This document shows, in pieces, positions 8,595-17,632 of a stretch of DNA of 55,277 nt. A program made the translations under genes and the position numbers. The notes under the pieces are model-generated. The model saw only the letters and a list, made by a program, of their open reading frames with translations, was not told the origin of the DNA and did not search any database. Source of the DNA: Pontiellaceae bacterium (GTDB taxonomy: Bacteria > Verrucomicrobiota > Kiritimatiellia > Kiritimatiellales > Pontiellaceae); contig JAFGVP010000113.1 in the NCBI GenBank assembly GCA_016937945.1, positions 1 to 55,277 of the forward strand. The letters are read 5' to 3'. Each line of letters begins with the position of its first letter. The stretch's first letter is position 1.

Positions 8595-9398
8595 ATGGTC
8601 ACAGAAATTATATGGTTACTGATTAGCGGCATCGGCGCCTACCTGATGCTCAACCTGTATGCCCTGCTCATTTCGGACCGACTGCTCTTCCGGCCGCGGG
8701 AAGCCAGCTATCATCACCTTCCGAACGAGGTCCGGATTCCGCAGGATTCGGGATCGACCCTGACGGCGGTTTATCTGGAGCATCCTTCGCCGCGCTGCAC
8801 ACTGCTGTTCAGTCATGGAAATGCAGAGGATCTCGGCAATGTGGTTCCCTTCATGCAACCGTTTCATGAATGCGGCTGCTCTGTGCTGATGTATGACTAC
8901 AGCGGCTACGGTACGAGCAAGGGCCGTCCATCCACCGCCCGAGTAAAACAGAACGCGGCCGCTGCCTACCGATGGCTGATCAATGAGAATGGTATTGATC
9001 CGAAAACCATCATATCCCATGGACGCTCACTCGGAGGCGCCGTAGCCGTCTGGCTGGCGGCCCGTCATGAAACGGGAGGCGTTATTACGGAGGTTTCCTT
9101 TGCTTCGGCCTTCCGCGTAAAGACCCGTTTGAAAATTCTGCCATGGGATAAATTCGACAGCCTGAAAGCGGTCCGGCGCATTCACTCGCCGATACTCGTA
9201 ATTCACGGAACCGGCGATGAGATTATCCCGGAATGGCATGGCCGGAAGGTTTTCGCCGCGGCAAATAAGCCGAAACAGCATCTGTGGATTCCGGGCGGCT
9301 CGCATTTTAACTATGCCTATATCAACGAGCAGGAATATCTGAACACCATCATGACATTCATCGGGGATTCGATAAAAAACGGCCGCCGGACCACTTAA
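8595..9398 (+). CDS. Membrane-anchored alpha/beta hydrolase (COG1073 type)
   Basis: A serine hydrolase related to the one at 5979. The N-terminus VTEIIWLLISGIGAYLMLNL is a membrane anchor or uncleaved signal. It is followed by LLFRPR, typical of this subgroup. Fold markers are LLFSHGNAEDLG, LMYDYSGYGTSKG, the nucleophile elbow GRSLGG, the acid region HGTGDEIIPEWHG and the histidine region GGSHFNY. The substrate is unknown. The ATG at 8595 is chosen because it starts the hydrophobic segment; the frame is open to 8484, across the start of the divergent gene. The 3' end overlaps the cupin gene by 4 bp, convergently. Confidence 0.8.
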   Translation: MVTEIIWLLISGIGAYLMLNLYALLISDRLLFRPREASYHHLPNEVRIPQDSGSTLTAVYLEHPSPRCTLLFSHGNAEDLGNVVPFMQPFHECGCSVLMYDYSGYGTSKGRPSTARVKQNAAAAYRWLINENGIDPKTIISHGRSLGGAVAVWLAARHETGGVITEVSFASAFRVKTRLKILPWDKFDSLKAVRRIHSPILVIHGTGDEIIPEWHGRKVFAAANKPKQHLWIPGGSHFNYAYINEQEYLNTIMTFIGDSIKNGRRTT

Positions 9399-9730
9399 AC
9401 AAGAAGGCCGAAATAGGAGATCACCAGATTCTTATCGCCGGTATTCACGATTTCATGCACGTCGCCCGGTTCGACGATTGCCACCATGCCGGCCTTAAAT
9501 ACATAGGCGACATCGTTGACCCGGATTTCACCGCACCCCGACTCCACCCGGAACACCTCGGCCATGTCGTTATGAAGATGACTTCCCGCTTTTTCACCCG
9601 GCGGAAACACGGCCTGCGAAAACATGGTCATGTTTCCCAGTTCACCGTTTCCTATGATTTCGCGCTTACGAATCCGGGCGTTATGCGAAACCGCCTTTTC
9701 GGGCAATTCATTGATTTTGATCAGCTTCAT
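9395..9730 (-). CDS. Cupin-domain protein
   Basis: A single-domain small beta-barrel of 111 residues. Cupin motif 1 is seen as PGEKAGSHLHNDMAEVFRVE and motif 2 as AIVEPGDVHEIVNTG. Two histidines of motif 1, a glutamate and the motif 2 histidine could bind a metal. Members of this size often bind or isomerise small molecules, but the substrate here cannot be read from sequence. The start has GGAGATAAG upstream of the ATG. The gene lies 66 bp downstream of the DUF1643 gene on the same strand, perhaps in one transcript. Confidence 0.8.
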   Translation of the reverse strand: MKLIKINELPEKAVSHNARIRKREIIGNGELGNMTMFSQAVFPPGEKAGSHLHNDMAEVFRVESGCGEIRVNDVAYVFKAGMVAIVEPGDVHEIVNTGDKNLVISYFGLLV

Positions 9731-9796
9731 AATGGCTTATCTCCGGCCGATTCTTCTCCCTCTTCTGAAAGCGAGAGAACAGAAAACGCATTCCGC

Positions 9797-10498
9797 TTAA
9801 CCTATCGCCGCCAGAATAGAGTCCAGCCACAAAAGTTTTTTCGACTGAAGCATGGGGCTCGGATGCGCATTCAGCAAAGGGTGTACATCAGAAGAAACGG
9901 TGCAGACCGGCTCACGGTCCAATCGTTTCATACACTGCTCCGCGAGCGGAATGAGTCCGACATCCTGCCCCCAGCCCAGCAAAATCGGAGTTGGCCGACT
10001 GCGTTTCAGGGAATGTACACACTCGGCGGTCCGTTCCTGAGAAAATATGCTGTGCATATGACCGCCGATGATTCCGCCCAATGCGTCAACCTTCTGAAGA
10101 AAACTGCCGGACCTGGGATCCCGCAGATCCGAAAGGTTGAGCACGCGGATATGTTTCCAGCCCTTTTGAACGGCCACACGCATTATCTGATACTGCGTGT
10201 TATCCGGCTGGGTCAGAACCAGCTGTTTCCGCATGCACGCCCCCGAACGGGGATAGTTGATCTCCTCGTCGATGTGATAGATATCCTTCGGATGCGATGA
10301 ACCCGGATTCATCATGATGACCACAACGTCCGGCTTCCGCTCTGAAATATCGGATGGGTTATCCTGTGGAATGGATTGCTCCACGATTTCCAGAACGCTT
10401 CGGCATTTAGCCCGCTCTCCGTTCATAAGCATGAGCTCATAAAAATGCCCATAGCAGGTAAACTGCTTTTTCAACTCCGCCGCGTAGATAAAGTCCAT
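9797..10498 (-). CDS. DUF1643-like protein
   Basis: A 233-residue cytosolic protein resembling DUF1643. The pattern is VVVIMMNPGSSHPKD near residue 80, a basic cluster at ACMRKQL, then HIRVLNLSDLRDPRSGSF and the later PTPILLGWGQD and HPSPML segments. DUF1643 proteins have a conserved MxNPS..., an N-[LF]-rich strand and an HPS motif, which are all present here in modified form. The catalytic activity of the family is not known. The first ATG is used; GGAATGG precedes it. It probably shares a promoter with the cupin gene. Confidence 0.6.
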   Translation of the reverse strand: MDFIYAAELKKQFTCYGHFYELMLMNGERAKCRSVLEIVEQSIPQDNPSDISERKPDVVVIMMNPGSSHPKDIYHIDEEINYPRSGACMRKQLVLTQPDNTQYQIMRVAVQKGWKHIRVLNLSDLRDPRSGSFLQKVDALGGIIGGHMHSIFSQERTAECVHSLKRSRPTPILLGWGQDVGLIPLAEQCMKRLDREPVCTVSSDVHPLLNAHPSPMLQSKKLLWLDSILAAIG

Positions 10499-10634
10499 AA
10501 CCGAGTTTCCATTCCTTTCAGATAATCTGCAGACAACATAGCCTGAGCGACCGGCGAAAGGACAGTCATTTTAGACTTTCTGCATGAAAGGCAACCCACT
10601 ACGATGCGGAAGAACAAACGGATCCATAAAGACT

Positions 10635-11549
10635 ATGCATTTCATCATCGACTTCATTGTTGGAATCCTGCTTCTGCACACCGCGTGGAGAGGCTGGAGA
10701 AAGGGTGTTGTACTTTCTTCACTCGGAGTACTTCAAATTGTGCTGTCCTCGATCGCCGCCTATTTTGCCGGTCGTCATCTCGGGCCTTGGCTGGCGGAAG
10801 CCATGTATCGCCCGCGCATCGTCATGATGCCGGTCACCGCCGGACTCACGTTTGTCTCGATCTCCTTCGGCATACAGATCCTGATGTGGAAGATCAGCGA
10901 AGGGTACCGCGTAAAGATCGAAAAGGAGGCGTTTCACCTGCCGTGGATACACCGACTCGGAGGAAGTCTGGTTTCGTTTGCAAGCGGCGTTTTCACTACG
11001 ATTGTCTTTTTCTGGCTGCTTGATCTGGCGCTGACCGGCGTCTCCGGTCACGGCATTCCCGGAGCCGACCGTTCGACCTTCGGCCGCTTTGCCCAGCGTG
11101 CCGCATACGAGGGGGTCTACATGGCAACGGCGAAAGAAGGACGGGAATCGCAGGCGGCGGCAACCGCGCGGGTGATCAGTAATCCGGCGAAAGGAATCCG
11201 GCATCTTCGTAACGTACTTAGTGCGGACTCCATCAAAGACCTGCTGGTTGATCCGGATATCGGACAGGATCTGTTGAGCGGCGATCCCGAACGGGTGGAA
11301 CTGAATCTTTCCATACAGGCGTTGCTTGCAGACCGGAACACTCTGAACGAACTGAAAGAACTCGGGATTATCTCCGGTAAGGAGACTCGATCCGGGCTTT
11401 GCGATAAACTTTCCAGTCTGGGAAAAAATGAAACCATCCGCTACAGCATCGAAAATCTCAAGATGCGTGATCTGCTCCGAACGGACAAAATCACCCTGCT
11501 GATTCGCGACCCCTATTTTGATGTCATTGTGCAGGAGCTATTAAAATAG
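10635..11549 (+). CDS. CvpA-family membrane protein
   Basis: The first about 150 residues have four hydrophobic segments in the CvpA arrangement: MHFIIDFIVGILLLHTAWRG, then GVLQIVLSSIAAYFAG, MPVTAGLTFVSISFGIQ and SFASGVFTTIVFFWLLDLAL. The remaining about 150 residues are soluble and helical, with a run of acidic and leucine-rich helices (LLVDPDIGQDLLSGDPERVE). In E. coli CvpA is needed for colicin V production; more general roles in envelope stress are reported. The soluble tail makes this longer than the plain family. The start at 10635 begins the first membrane segment; an upstream in-frame ATG adds 17 polar residues. Confidence 0.68.
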   Translation: MHFIIDFIVGILLLHTAWRGWRKGVVLSSLGVLQIVLSSIAAYFAGRHLGPWLAEAMYRPRIVMMPVTAGLTFVSISFGIQILMWKISEGYRVKIEKEAFHLPWIHRLGGSLVSFASGVFTTIVFFWLLDLALTGVSGHGIPGADRSTFGRFAQRAAYEGVYMATAKEGRESQAAATARVISNPAKGIRHLRNVLSADSIKDLLVDPDIGQDLLSGDPERVELNLSIQALLADRNTLNELKELGIISGKETRSGLCDKLSSLGKNETIRYSIENLKMRDLLRTDKITLLIRDPYFDVIVQELLK

Positions 11550-11556
11550 GACGCGC

Positions 11557-11961
11557 TTAATCATCGGGCCGGATGCGACCGCGCAGCTTCTTTTTCTCGC
11601 CCTGCTTCGTCTTTGCATCGAGCATACGCGCCTTGGCGCGACGGGAGCGACGCCGCTTCTGTCGCCGGATTTTTTCGATGGCCTGCTGCCTTGCGCTTTG
11701 TTCGCCCAGCGCCATTTCTTCAATCCGGTCACAGAGTTCACGACGCGCCCAATAGCGGTTATCCGCCTGAGACCGCGTCTGCTGGCAGCGTATTTCTATC
11801 CCGCTGGGATGATGATTCAACTGCACGCAGGATGACGTTTTATTGATCTTCTGCCCGCCTTTTCCAGAGCCACGGATAAAATGCTCATCAAGATCCTCTT
11901 CCCGGATACCGAGCTGTGCCATGCGCTCATTCAGCTTTTCCTGTTTTTCCTGCGTAATCAT
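11557..11961 (-). CDS. GGQ peptide-chain-release-factor-like protein
   Basis: A 134-residue protein with only the catalytic RF-1 domain: EHFIRGSGKGGQKINKTS carries the GGQ tripeptide that triggers peptidyl-tRNA hydrolysis in the ribosome. HHPSGIEIRCQQTRSQADNR follows, the usual strand-turn after GGQ. The C-terminus is a very basic helix (RRQKRRRSRRAKARM), as in ArfB/YaeJ-type rescue factors, where it enters the empty mRNA channel. There is no codon-recognition domain, so ribosome rescue is more likely than stop-codon reading. The ATG at 11961 starts the canonical domain; the frame is open to 12165 but there overlaps the divergent CPBP gene. Confidence 0.83.
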   Translation of the reverse strand: MITQEKQEKLNERMAQLGIREEDLDEHFIRGSGKGGQKINKTSSCVQLNHHPSGIEIRCQQTRSQADNRYWARRELCDRIEEMALGEQSARQQAIEKIRRQKRRRSRRAKARMLDAKTKQGEKKKLRGRIRPDD

Positions 11962-12030
11962 TTTTACATAGTAGGTATCATGTTCGGCTTTCGCAATTGA
12001 TTTCACGTGCCGCCCCCCTATGATGTCCAA

Positions 12031-12852
12031 ATGGAAGTTACGCAGGAAACCACAACGATTCTCGCACTGATCGGCCTTCTGATGATCGGTGGGTGCCTTG
12101 TTTCTATTCTGGGACTGGTGCTTTTCCACATAAAATATCCGGCCGATCCGGATGATCTTACCCAACGCATGGAACAGCAGGCATGGAGCGCCGGACAGGT
12201 TGGAATCATGGCCTGTGTTCTGATGCTTGGCATGGTGCTCATGGCGCTGATCGGAGCACTGTTACCCGGCGATGCAAACGGCCCGGCACCACTGCTCCTT
12301 GCGCTCTCATTTGCAACCACCCAGCTGATTGCCCTGATCCTGCTCGGGCGCCAACGCCGGACCACATGGCGCGAAGATTTTTCCATGACCGGACAAAAAC
12401 TGAAAGCGGTCGGTCTGGCGCCACTGATCTACCTGTCCGCCGTTCCTGTCATCGGCATTGCCACAACCATCTACCATGCGCTGCTGCGAAGATTCGGAAT
12501 CGAACCCGGTCTTCAGAATGTCGTTGAGCTGATTGCCGCCAGCAGTGCCTGGGTAAAGGTCGGCTATGTATTCCTTGCGGTCGTGGCGGCGCCGTTTTAT
12601 GAAGAGCTGATTTTCCGCGGCACATTCCTGCCGTTCATGGTTCGTCGATTCGGACTGGTTCCGGGGATCACAATGGTTTCACTGATATTTGCGGCAATCC
12701 ATTTCCATCTACCGACCATGGTACCGCTCTTTCTCTTTTCTGTGGTCCTCTGTCTGGCCTACTGGCGCACACGTACGCTCTGGACCAGCATTGCACTGCA
12801 TGCCGTGTTCAACGCCGTAACGGTACTGCTGGCGCCACTCTACGTGCAGTAA
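12031..12852 (+). CDS. CPBP-family intramembrane glutamic protease
   Basis: A multi-spanning membrane protein of 273 residues with about seven hydrophobic segments. The family signature EELIFRGTFLPFM (motif 1, EExxxR) is followed by SLIFAAIHFHLPTM (motif 2, FxxxH) and LWTSIALHAVFNA (motif 3, HxxxN). Members cleave membrane-embedded or prenylated substrates, or protect against bacteriocins; the target here is unknown. The ATG at 12031 is preferred; a GTG at 12007 is in frame. Divergent from the GGQ gene with 69 bp between the two starts, a shared promoter region. Confidence 0.87.
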   Translation: MEVTQETTTILALIGLLMIGGCLVSILGLVLFHIKYPADPDDLTQRMEQQAWSAGQVGIMACVLMLGMVLMALIGALLPGDANGPAPLLLALSFATTQLIALILLGRQRRTTWREDFSMTGQKLKAVGLAPLIYLSAVPVIGIATTIYHALLRRFGIEPGLQNVVELIAASSAWVKVGYVFLAVVAAPFYEELIFRGTFLPFMVRRFGLVPGITMVSLIFAAIHFHLPTMVPLFLFSVVLCLAYWRTRTLWTSIALHAVFNAVTVLLAPLYVQ

Positions 12853-12860
12853 CCCATCCG

Positions 12861-14147
12861 CTAGGCAAACGTCGTGAGTCCGGCGATCGCAGCACCAAGA
12901 ACCGGAGCATCGTCCACCTGTATACAACGAATGTGCAGACCGCGCTCATTCAGCATTTTTCCGAGACAGGCCTGAACCTTGTCGGCCAGTCCGAAGGTTT
13001 TGTAGTAGGTTGAACCATCAATATTAATGCAGACGGGCCGAGCCGGGTCCTGTCCGGCACCGCTCTTCACCACCGCCGCCAGAATATTGACCGCCGTCAG
13101 CAGGGCCGCACGATCGACAACCGCCCCAAAAACGGTCTTCATGATTTCGCGATCGGCATCCGTGAAGACCTCGCTACCGAGCACGCCGATATCCCGTCCG
13201 TTATCCGCCACAAGATTATCAATGTGAATCGTGGAGAGCTCTTTCATGACAGCAAGCGCCGCGCCGCCGGCATCGGAAAACACCTGCTCGGTTGCAATCG
13301 ACTGCAGCAGTTCGAGGGTCAACGGCCCCATGTAAACACCGGAAATACATTTTTCAAAGACATGTCCTCCGGGATTGACGCTGCGGGCATCCAGTTGCAG
13401 ATCCAGCGGCCCGCGCGCAAAAGCGGAAAATGCGCCGGACTCCACATTGATCACCTGCGATCCGGATCCGCTTTCAAGTTTCCCGATATTGCTGTTCTGT
13501 TCGACGTAAGCCGTATTGGTTCCGGTTCCCAGAATAAAGCCGACATACGAAGAAGCGTTAAAGCCCTGCCCCTGCGCAAGACCGGCCAGAAGGCAGGCTA
13601 CGGTATCGTTCAGTACCACGACTTTTTTCCCGCACACTCCGCGCGCCTCAAGCGACTTCAGCAGGCCGGCGCCGATATGCGTCCCCACCAGTTCAGGAAT
13701 CTTGATCTCCTTGGTCCAGTGCAGCAGGCATCCGTCATAATCCGGCATAATGGTGGCCGGATAGGAAAAACAAAAACCGATCTCCTCGAACTCGTCCTTC
13801 ATCGGCTCCAGCGCATCGGCCAGCACGCCGTAAAACTCGGCCGCCGATATTTCGTGATCCCGACCGGGCATCGGCTGCTTACTGAAATTGGAAATATCAA
13901 CGGCGCCGTCATCGGAAAACCGCACCGTACAGATACGCAGGTTGGTTCCGCCGGCATCGATGACTGCCACGGATTTATCGGAAGGAACCGCGTGCTCCGT
14001 ATTCACATACGCAGGAATCATGGCAAGTGAACCGGGTTCACCATCAAGGCCTTTCTTCATCTCATTCAGAAATCCTTCGAGCAGTGCGCCGGCGTCATAT
14101 GCATCCGCCGCCACATGCTGTTCCTTCAGCCAGCCGTTGATATCCAT
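12861..14147 (-). CDS. Hexokinase-family sugar kinase
   Basis: An ASKHA-fold sugar kinase of the eukaryote-like hexokinase type, phosphorylating a hexose with ATP. Motifs in order are VAVIDAGGTNLRICTVRF (phosphate 1), FCFSYPAT, WTKEIKIPELVG (sugar binding), VVVLNDTVACLLAG (with the catalytic aspartate), GFILGTGTNTAYVE (phosphate 2), and near the end INIDGSTYYK and DDAPVLGAAIAG (adenosine). At 428 residues it is close to a single-unit hexokinase. The ATG at 14147 follows AGGGAGA. It faces the CPBP gene with an 8 bp gap. Which hexose is used cannot be told. Confidence 0.88.
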   Translation of the reverse strand: MDINGWLKEQHVAADAYDAGALLEGFLNEMKKGLDGEPGSLAMIPAYVNTEHAVPSDKSVAVIDAGGTNLRICTVRFSDDGAVDISNFSKQPMPGRDHEISAAEFYGVLADALEPMKDEFEEIGFCFSYPATIMPDYDGCLLHWTKEIKIPELVGTHIGAGLLKSLEARGVCGKKVVVLNDTVACLLAGLAQGQGFNASSYVGFILGTGTNTAYVEQNSNIGKLESGSGSQVINVESGAFSAFARGPLDLQLDARSVNPGGHVFEKCISGVYMGPLTLELLQSIATEQVFSDAGGAALAVMKELSTIHIDNLVADNGRDIGVLGSEVFTDADREIMKTVFGAVVDRAALLTAVNILAAVVKSGAGQDPARPVCINIDGSTYYKTFGLADKVQACLGKMLNERGLHIRCIQVDDAPVLGAAIAGLTTFA

Positions 14148-14216
14148 TGTATTCTCCCTTTTTGCAAAACGCAGATTGATACATACCCTTCCACCATGAT
14201 GCAACTGTCCAAATGG

Positions 14217-15707
14217 TTAGTATTGGTAAACCTGTTCAAGAAATGCGTGCGAATAGTATGCCGTCAGATGCTGTCCGTGACGATGCAACTCCATTTTAAC
14301 ATACAACTGCCGAAAGCGTTCATCATCGGTCAGTCCCTTCAGCACCTTATAGTCAAATGCCGGATCCTCGCCGCACAGCAGAATGTCCGGCGCCCACGCA
14401 TAAAAAAGATCCCGATTAAATGCCGCATGATTTTTAAACCCGGAGCGCGGCCCCGGAGCATGCGCCATTTCCGTTGAATTCAGACCCATCAGATCGAGGA
14501 CGGGACCGTCATAGGCCAGTTTGATTCCGCCGGCTGTGATGGTCGCGACTTCCGGCTGCACTTCAGATCCGGAAAACATTTCGGATAAAACACGCCCCGT
14601 CGTCCGGCCCGATGCGGCAATACGGAATTCATGTTCAAGCCGAGATGTGGCAGGAAACAGCCCCCACCCGCACACAACCAAAAGAGCCAGAATCACTCGC
14701 CACTTCTTTCGACTCCATCCAGCGAATCGACGAACCCACTCATCTGCCGCCAAAAGACACAGAAGCGGCCACAGTGGCTGATAAAAGCGAAAACCGCCAA
14801 AGTGATCTCCACCCACCAATACCGGAATACCGATTCCGGGGAGCAGGCACAGAGCGACAATGCCGGAAAAACTGAATCCGTTTTTCCATTCCCGGACCGT
14901 ACGGACCAGAAGGATCAGCCAGGTTGCAGCGACCAGCAGGTGCACCGGATTAAACAGCAGATAGCGCAACAGATAGCCGGCCCCTGACCAAATGTTGGCA
15001 AAAAGACCCGGAGAAACCTTTGCATAATAGGTATTGGGAACCGGATAGCCGAAATAGTGTAGACGAAAAATAATCAGGCCCGCCAGAGCAGCCAAAAACA
15101 GCATGGCCGGAACAACGACAGATTTCGGTCCCTCACGAGAGTGAGACGGCTTGAATACAAAAGCAGAAACCAGCAGAAGCCACCCCCCCCAAAGCATTGC
15201 CTCAGGGCGCGTCAGCACCAACAGCGGAAGCAAAACGCTCATCAGCCAAATGTGACGCTCCGCAACGGCCAGTACCAGAAACGTCAGCAACAGGCACCAC
15301 AGACCGGACTCCATCAGCGTCACATGGCTCCATGCAAACCAGGCCGGCGCCGATGCAAGCAGGCCGATAAGAATCAATGGATTCCCGGTCCGATGCACAA
15401 TCAGCCCCACAACCATCACTCCGATCAGTACATTCAGGAGATAAAGCGGAATTTCAACAGAATCGGTAAAGCGATAGAAAACTGAGCAGATCAGTGTCCA
15501 CAGCAAGGAGGTAAAACCCTCCACATGCTCGCCGCCGACGTTATAAACAAATCCGTCTCCGCCCGCAAAATGGCGGGCATACACGAAGAATATGTCGGCA
15601 TCGTCGATTCCCGTCGAAGGGCGCCCAAGTAGAATCCATGTCGTAAGACTCCCGCCGAGAACAACCAGTAATGCAATCAGCCAGCGATGAATACTCGATC
15701 TATTCAT
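14217..15707 (-). CDS. GT-C type membrane glycosyltransferase
   Basis: A polytopic membrane protein of 496 residues with about 10 hydrophobic segments. The first loop carries GIDDADIFFVYARHFAGGDG, the acidic DD motif typical of GT-C transferases that use lipid-linked donors, followed by VEGFTSLLW. This pattern occurs in the ArnT/AftB-like group. The C-terminal part (from about residue 360) is soluble, with GGIKLAYDGPVLDLMGLNS and a PDILL segment. The acceptor is unknown; a role in envelope glycan or protein glycosylation is inferred. Its start overlaps the end of rlmH by 8 bp, so the two are co-transcribed. Confidence 0.75.
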   Translation of the reverse strand: MNRSSIHRWLIALLVVLGGSLTTWILLGRPSTGIDDADIFFVYARHFAGGDGFVYNVGGEHVEGFTSLLWTLICSVFYRFTDSVEIPLYLLNVLIGVMVVGLIVHRTGNPLILIGLLASAPAWFAWSHVTLMESGLWCLLLTFLVLAVAERHIWLMSVLLPLLVLTRPEAMLWGGWLLLVSAFVFKPSHSREGPKSVVVPAMLFLAALAGLIIFRLHYFGYPVPNTYYAKVSPGLFANIWSGAGYLLRYLLFNPVHLLVAATWLILLVRTVREWKNGFSFSGIVALCLLPGIGIPVLVGGDHFGGFRFYQPLWPLLCLLAADEWVRRFAGWSRKKWRVILALLVVCGWGLFPATSRLEHEFRIAASGRTTGRVLSEMFSGSEVQPEVATITAGGIKLAYDGPVLDLMGLNSTEMAHAPGPRSGFKNHAAFNRDLFYAWAPDILLCGEDPAFDYKVLKGLTDDERFRQLYVKMELHRHGQHLTAYYSHAFLEQVYQY

Positions 15708-16182
15708 TGTGATACGGATGCCCTTCTACCACCGTAAACGCACGATACACCCCTTCAAGCAGCACGATTCTAGCCACGCCGCCGGCCATCACCAGCGAAG
15801 AGAGAGACCATACGACATCGGCCTTTTCGCGCACGGATTCCGCCAGTCCCAATGCCCCGCCGATCGCAACCACGATACGACGACGACCAGCAAACGGATG
15901 CCCGCCGGAACGGGAGGCCCGAATCATATCGGCCATTTCGACCGTTTTTATGGATCGGCCACGCTCATCGCAGGCAATCAGGTAGTCGCCCTCCTTCATG
16001 AGTTTGAATATCCGATCCGCCTCGGCCTGCTTGATCTGCTCCGGCGTTCGCGAAGAAACCTTTTCGTCTTTATACTCCACGACATCCACGCCAAAGCTCT
16101 TCAGGCGGCGGATATATTCCTCCTGAGCAGCTCCAAGCGCCTTTGGCTTAATCTTTCCCGGCAGCAGTACGCAAATCTTCAT
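15700..16182 (-). CDS. rlmH: 23S rRNA pseudouridine-1915 N3-methyltransferase RlmH
   Basis: SPOUT methyltransferase that methylates pseudouridine 1915 in helix 69 of 23S rRNA using S-adenosylmethionine. Matches to the family: MKICVLLPGKIK start, EYIRRL, YLIACDERGR, IVVAIGGALGLAE (the knot's SAM-binding glycine loop) and the C-terminal RIVLLEGVYRAF and EGHPYHNE. The 160 residue length is standard. The SD is weak. A strong terminator lies just upstream (16213-16251), so it has its own promoter or reads through. The glycosyltransferase gene overlaps its 3' end. Confidence 0.95.
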   Translation of the reverse strand: MKICVLLPGKIKPKALGAAQEEYIRRLKSFGVDVVEYKDEKVSSRTPEQIKQAEADRIFKLMKEGDYLIACDERGRSIKTVEMADMIRASRSGGHPFAGRRRIVVAIGGALGLAESVREKADVVWSLSSLVMAGGVARIVLLEGVYRAFTVVEGHPYHNE

Positions 16183-16212
16183 GGCTGCGTTTTATGCAGG
16201 ATTCGCGCCATC

Positions 16213-16251
16213 AAAAAAAGCAAAAGCCGGAAACAGCGTACTGTTCCCGGC
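16213..16251 (-). terminator. Intrinsic terminator of the nfeD-SPFH operon
   Basis: On the minus strand, an 11-bp stem (GCCGGGAACAG paired with CTGTTTCCGGC, one internal mismatch) closes a TACG loop and is followed by TTTTGCTTTTTTT. It lies 22 bp after the end of the small membrane protein gene and before rlmH, so it should end the 18064-16274 operon. Confidence 0.85.
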
Positions 16252-16273
16252 TCATGACACCCTGCAGCCCCCC

Positions 16274-16693
16274 TTATCCGGCGATGTAACCGGATCGCGC
16301 CATGAAGATCTGACGTACAGACTCCTTCGACAAAAGAATCAGCGTAAAGATTCCAAGTACGGTTCCAAACGGCGTAAAGAAGCATTCAATGCCGGCCACA
16401 ACCATACAGAATATGCGCTGGCGGCGCTGATGAAGCCGCCGTCCGGCCAGTATCATGCAGATCGCTGTCGCCCATCCACCGAATACCGCGACAGAACCGG
16501 AGATAACAAACATCCAGCCCATTATCGGCGGCGGACCGCTGGAGACCTCTTCCCCGAAAAAATTCCCGTTCAGCATGCCTATACCCATGAAAATATGCAT
16601 AACAAACATACAGGAGAAGAGTCCGACAATCCCTCCTACGACATAATAAAAGATTGCCAAAAGATCCAGATGTCTTAATTCCTCATCGTTCAT
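16274..16693 (-). CDS. Small four-helix membrane protein, unknown function
   Basis: A 139-residue protein with about four hydrophobic segments: LLAIFYYVVGGIVGLFSCMF, then MGWMFVISGSVAVFGGWATA, RIFCMVVAGIECFFTPFG and VLGIFTLILL. A short acidic N-terminus (MNDEELRHLDL) precedes them and a basic stretch RRLHQRRQR lies in a loop. No named family is recognised with certainty; similar small proteins are common in Verrucomicrobia-like genomes. The start codon overlaps the SPFH stop as ATGA, so it is the third cistron of the nfeD-SPFH operon, and may act with those membrane-organising proteins. Confidence 0.72.
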   Translation of the reverse strand: MNDEELRHLDLLAIFYYVVGGIVGLFSCMFVMHIFMGIGMLNGNFFGEEVSSGPPPIMGWMFVISGSVAVFGGWATAICMILAGRRLHQRRQRIFCMVVAGIECFFTPFGTVLGIFTLILLSKESVRQIFMARSGYIAG

Positions 16694-17619
16694 GCAGATT
16701 TACCTGCTCCCATCTTTCCGATCACTTCCTTGGCGGTTGCCACCACACCGGCGACATCGGACAGGTTGGTCGGAATAATCATCGTATTGTTGGTTTTTGC
16801 GAGGTTGCCGAATTCCGAAATATACTGCTCAGCAATCCGCAGGTTGACCGCGTCACTTCCGCCATCAGCATTGATCGACTTGGCAATCGCATCGATCCCC
16901 TCGGCCGTCGCCATGGCAACCGCTCGAATTTCGGCGGCGCGGCCTTCGGCTTCGTTGATTCGTTTCATCTTTTCGCCTTCGGAACGGGCAATCGCCGCCT
17001 GCTTTTCACCGTCCGCCTGATTGATGGCGGCCTGTCGTTCCCCTTCGGACTCAGCGATCGTGGCGCGCTTTTCACGCTCGGCACGCATCTGCTTTTCCAT
17101 GGCGTCCTTGATGCTCTGCGGCGGAACAATGTTTTTTACTTCGTAGCGCGTTACCTTCACGCCCCATGGATCGGAAGCAAGGTCGACCGCCTGCACAATC
17201 GCGTGATTGATCGAATCTCGCTCCTCGAACGTCTTGTCGAGGTCCAGCTTACCGATTACCGAACGCATGGTGGTCTGGGCCAGCTGCGTGGAGGCGAAAG
17301 CATAGTTATTGATCCCGTACGACGCATTTTTCGGATCCATCACCTGCATGTAGAGAATCCCGTCCACCTCGACGGAAATATTGTCCTTGGTGATACACAT
17401 CTGCGGAGGAACATCCACGGCCTGCTCCTTGAGCGTATGCCTGTAGGCAACCTTATCGATGAACGGGATCAGGATATGCATCCCGGCCTCAAGGGTCTTG
17501 TTGTATTTGCCCAGTCGCTCAACGATATAGGCATGCCGCTGCGGCACGATCCGCATCGTCTTGATGATCGAAACAACAACAAAGATCAGCACAACTCCAG
17601 CGATGATTAAACCAGCCAT
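16690..17619 (-). CDS. SPFH/Band 7 stomatin-like protein (QmcA type)
   Basis: A slipin/stomatin homologue anchored by one N-terminal helix (AGLIIAGVVLIFVVVSII). Then come the SPFH core (VERLGKYNKTLEAGMHILIPF, VDVPPQMCITKDNISVEVDG, AQTTMRSVIGKLDLD) and an alanine/glutamate-rich coiled coil with EREKRATIAESEGERQAAI-type repeats (about residues 180-235). The C-terminal segment is AKTNNTMIIPTNLSDVAG. Such proteins form large oligomeric cages in the inner membrane and pair with NfeD. GGAGGTGG precedes the ATG. It is the middle gene of an nfeD-SPFH-small membrane protein operon. Confidence 0.93.
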   Translation of the reverse strand: MAGLIIAGVVLIFVVVSIIKTMRIVPQRHAYIVERLGKYNKTLEAGMHILIPFIDKVAYRHTLKEQAVDVPPQMCITKDNISVEVDGILYMQVMDPKNASYGINNYAFASTQLAQTTMRSVIGKLDLDKTFEERDSINHAIVQAVDLASDPWGVKVTRYEVKNIVPPQSIKDAMEKQMRAEREKRATIAESEGERQAAINQADGEKQAAIARSEGEKMKRINEAEGRAAEIRAVAMATAEGIDAIAKSINADGGSDAVNLRIAEQYISEFGNLAKTNNTMIIPTNLSDVAGVVATAKEVIGKMGAGKSA

Positions 17620-17632
17620 TATCCACCTCCAC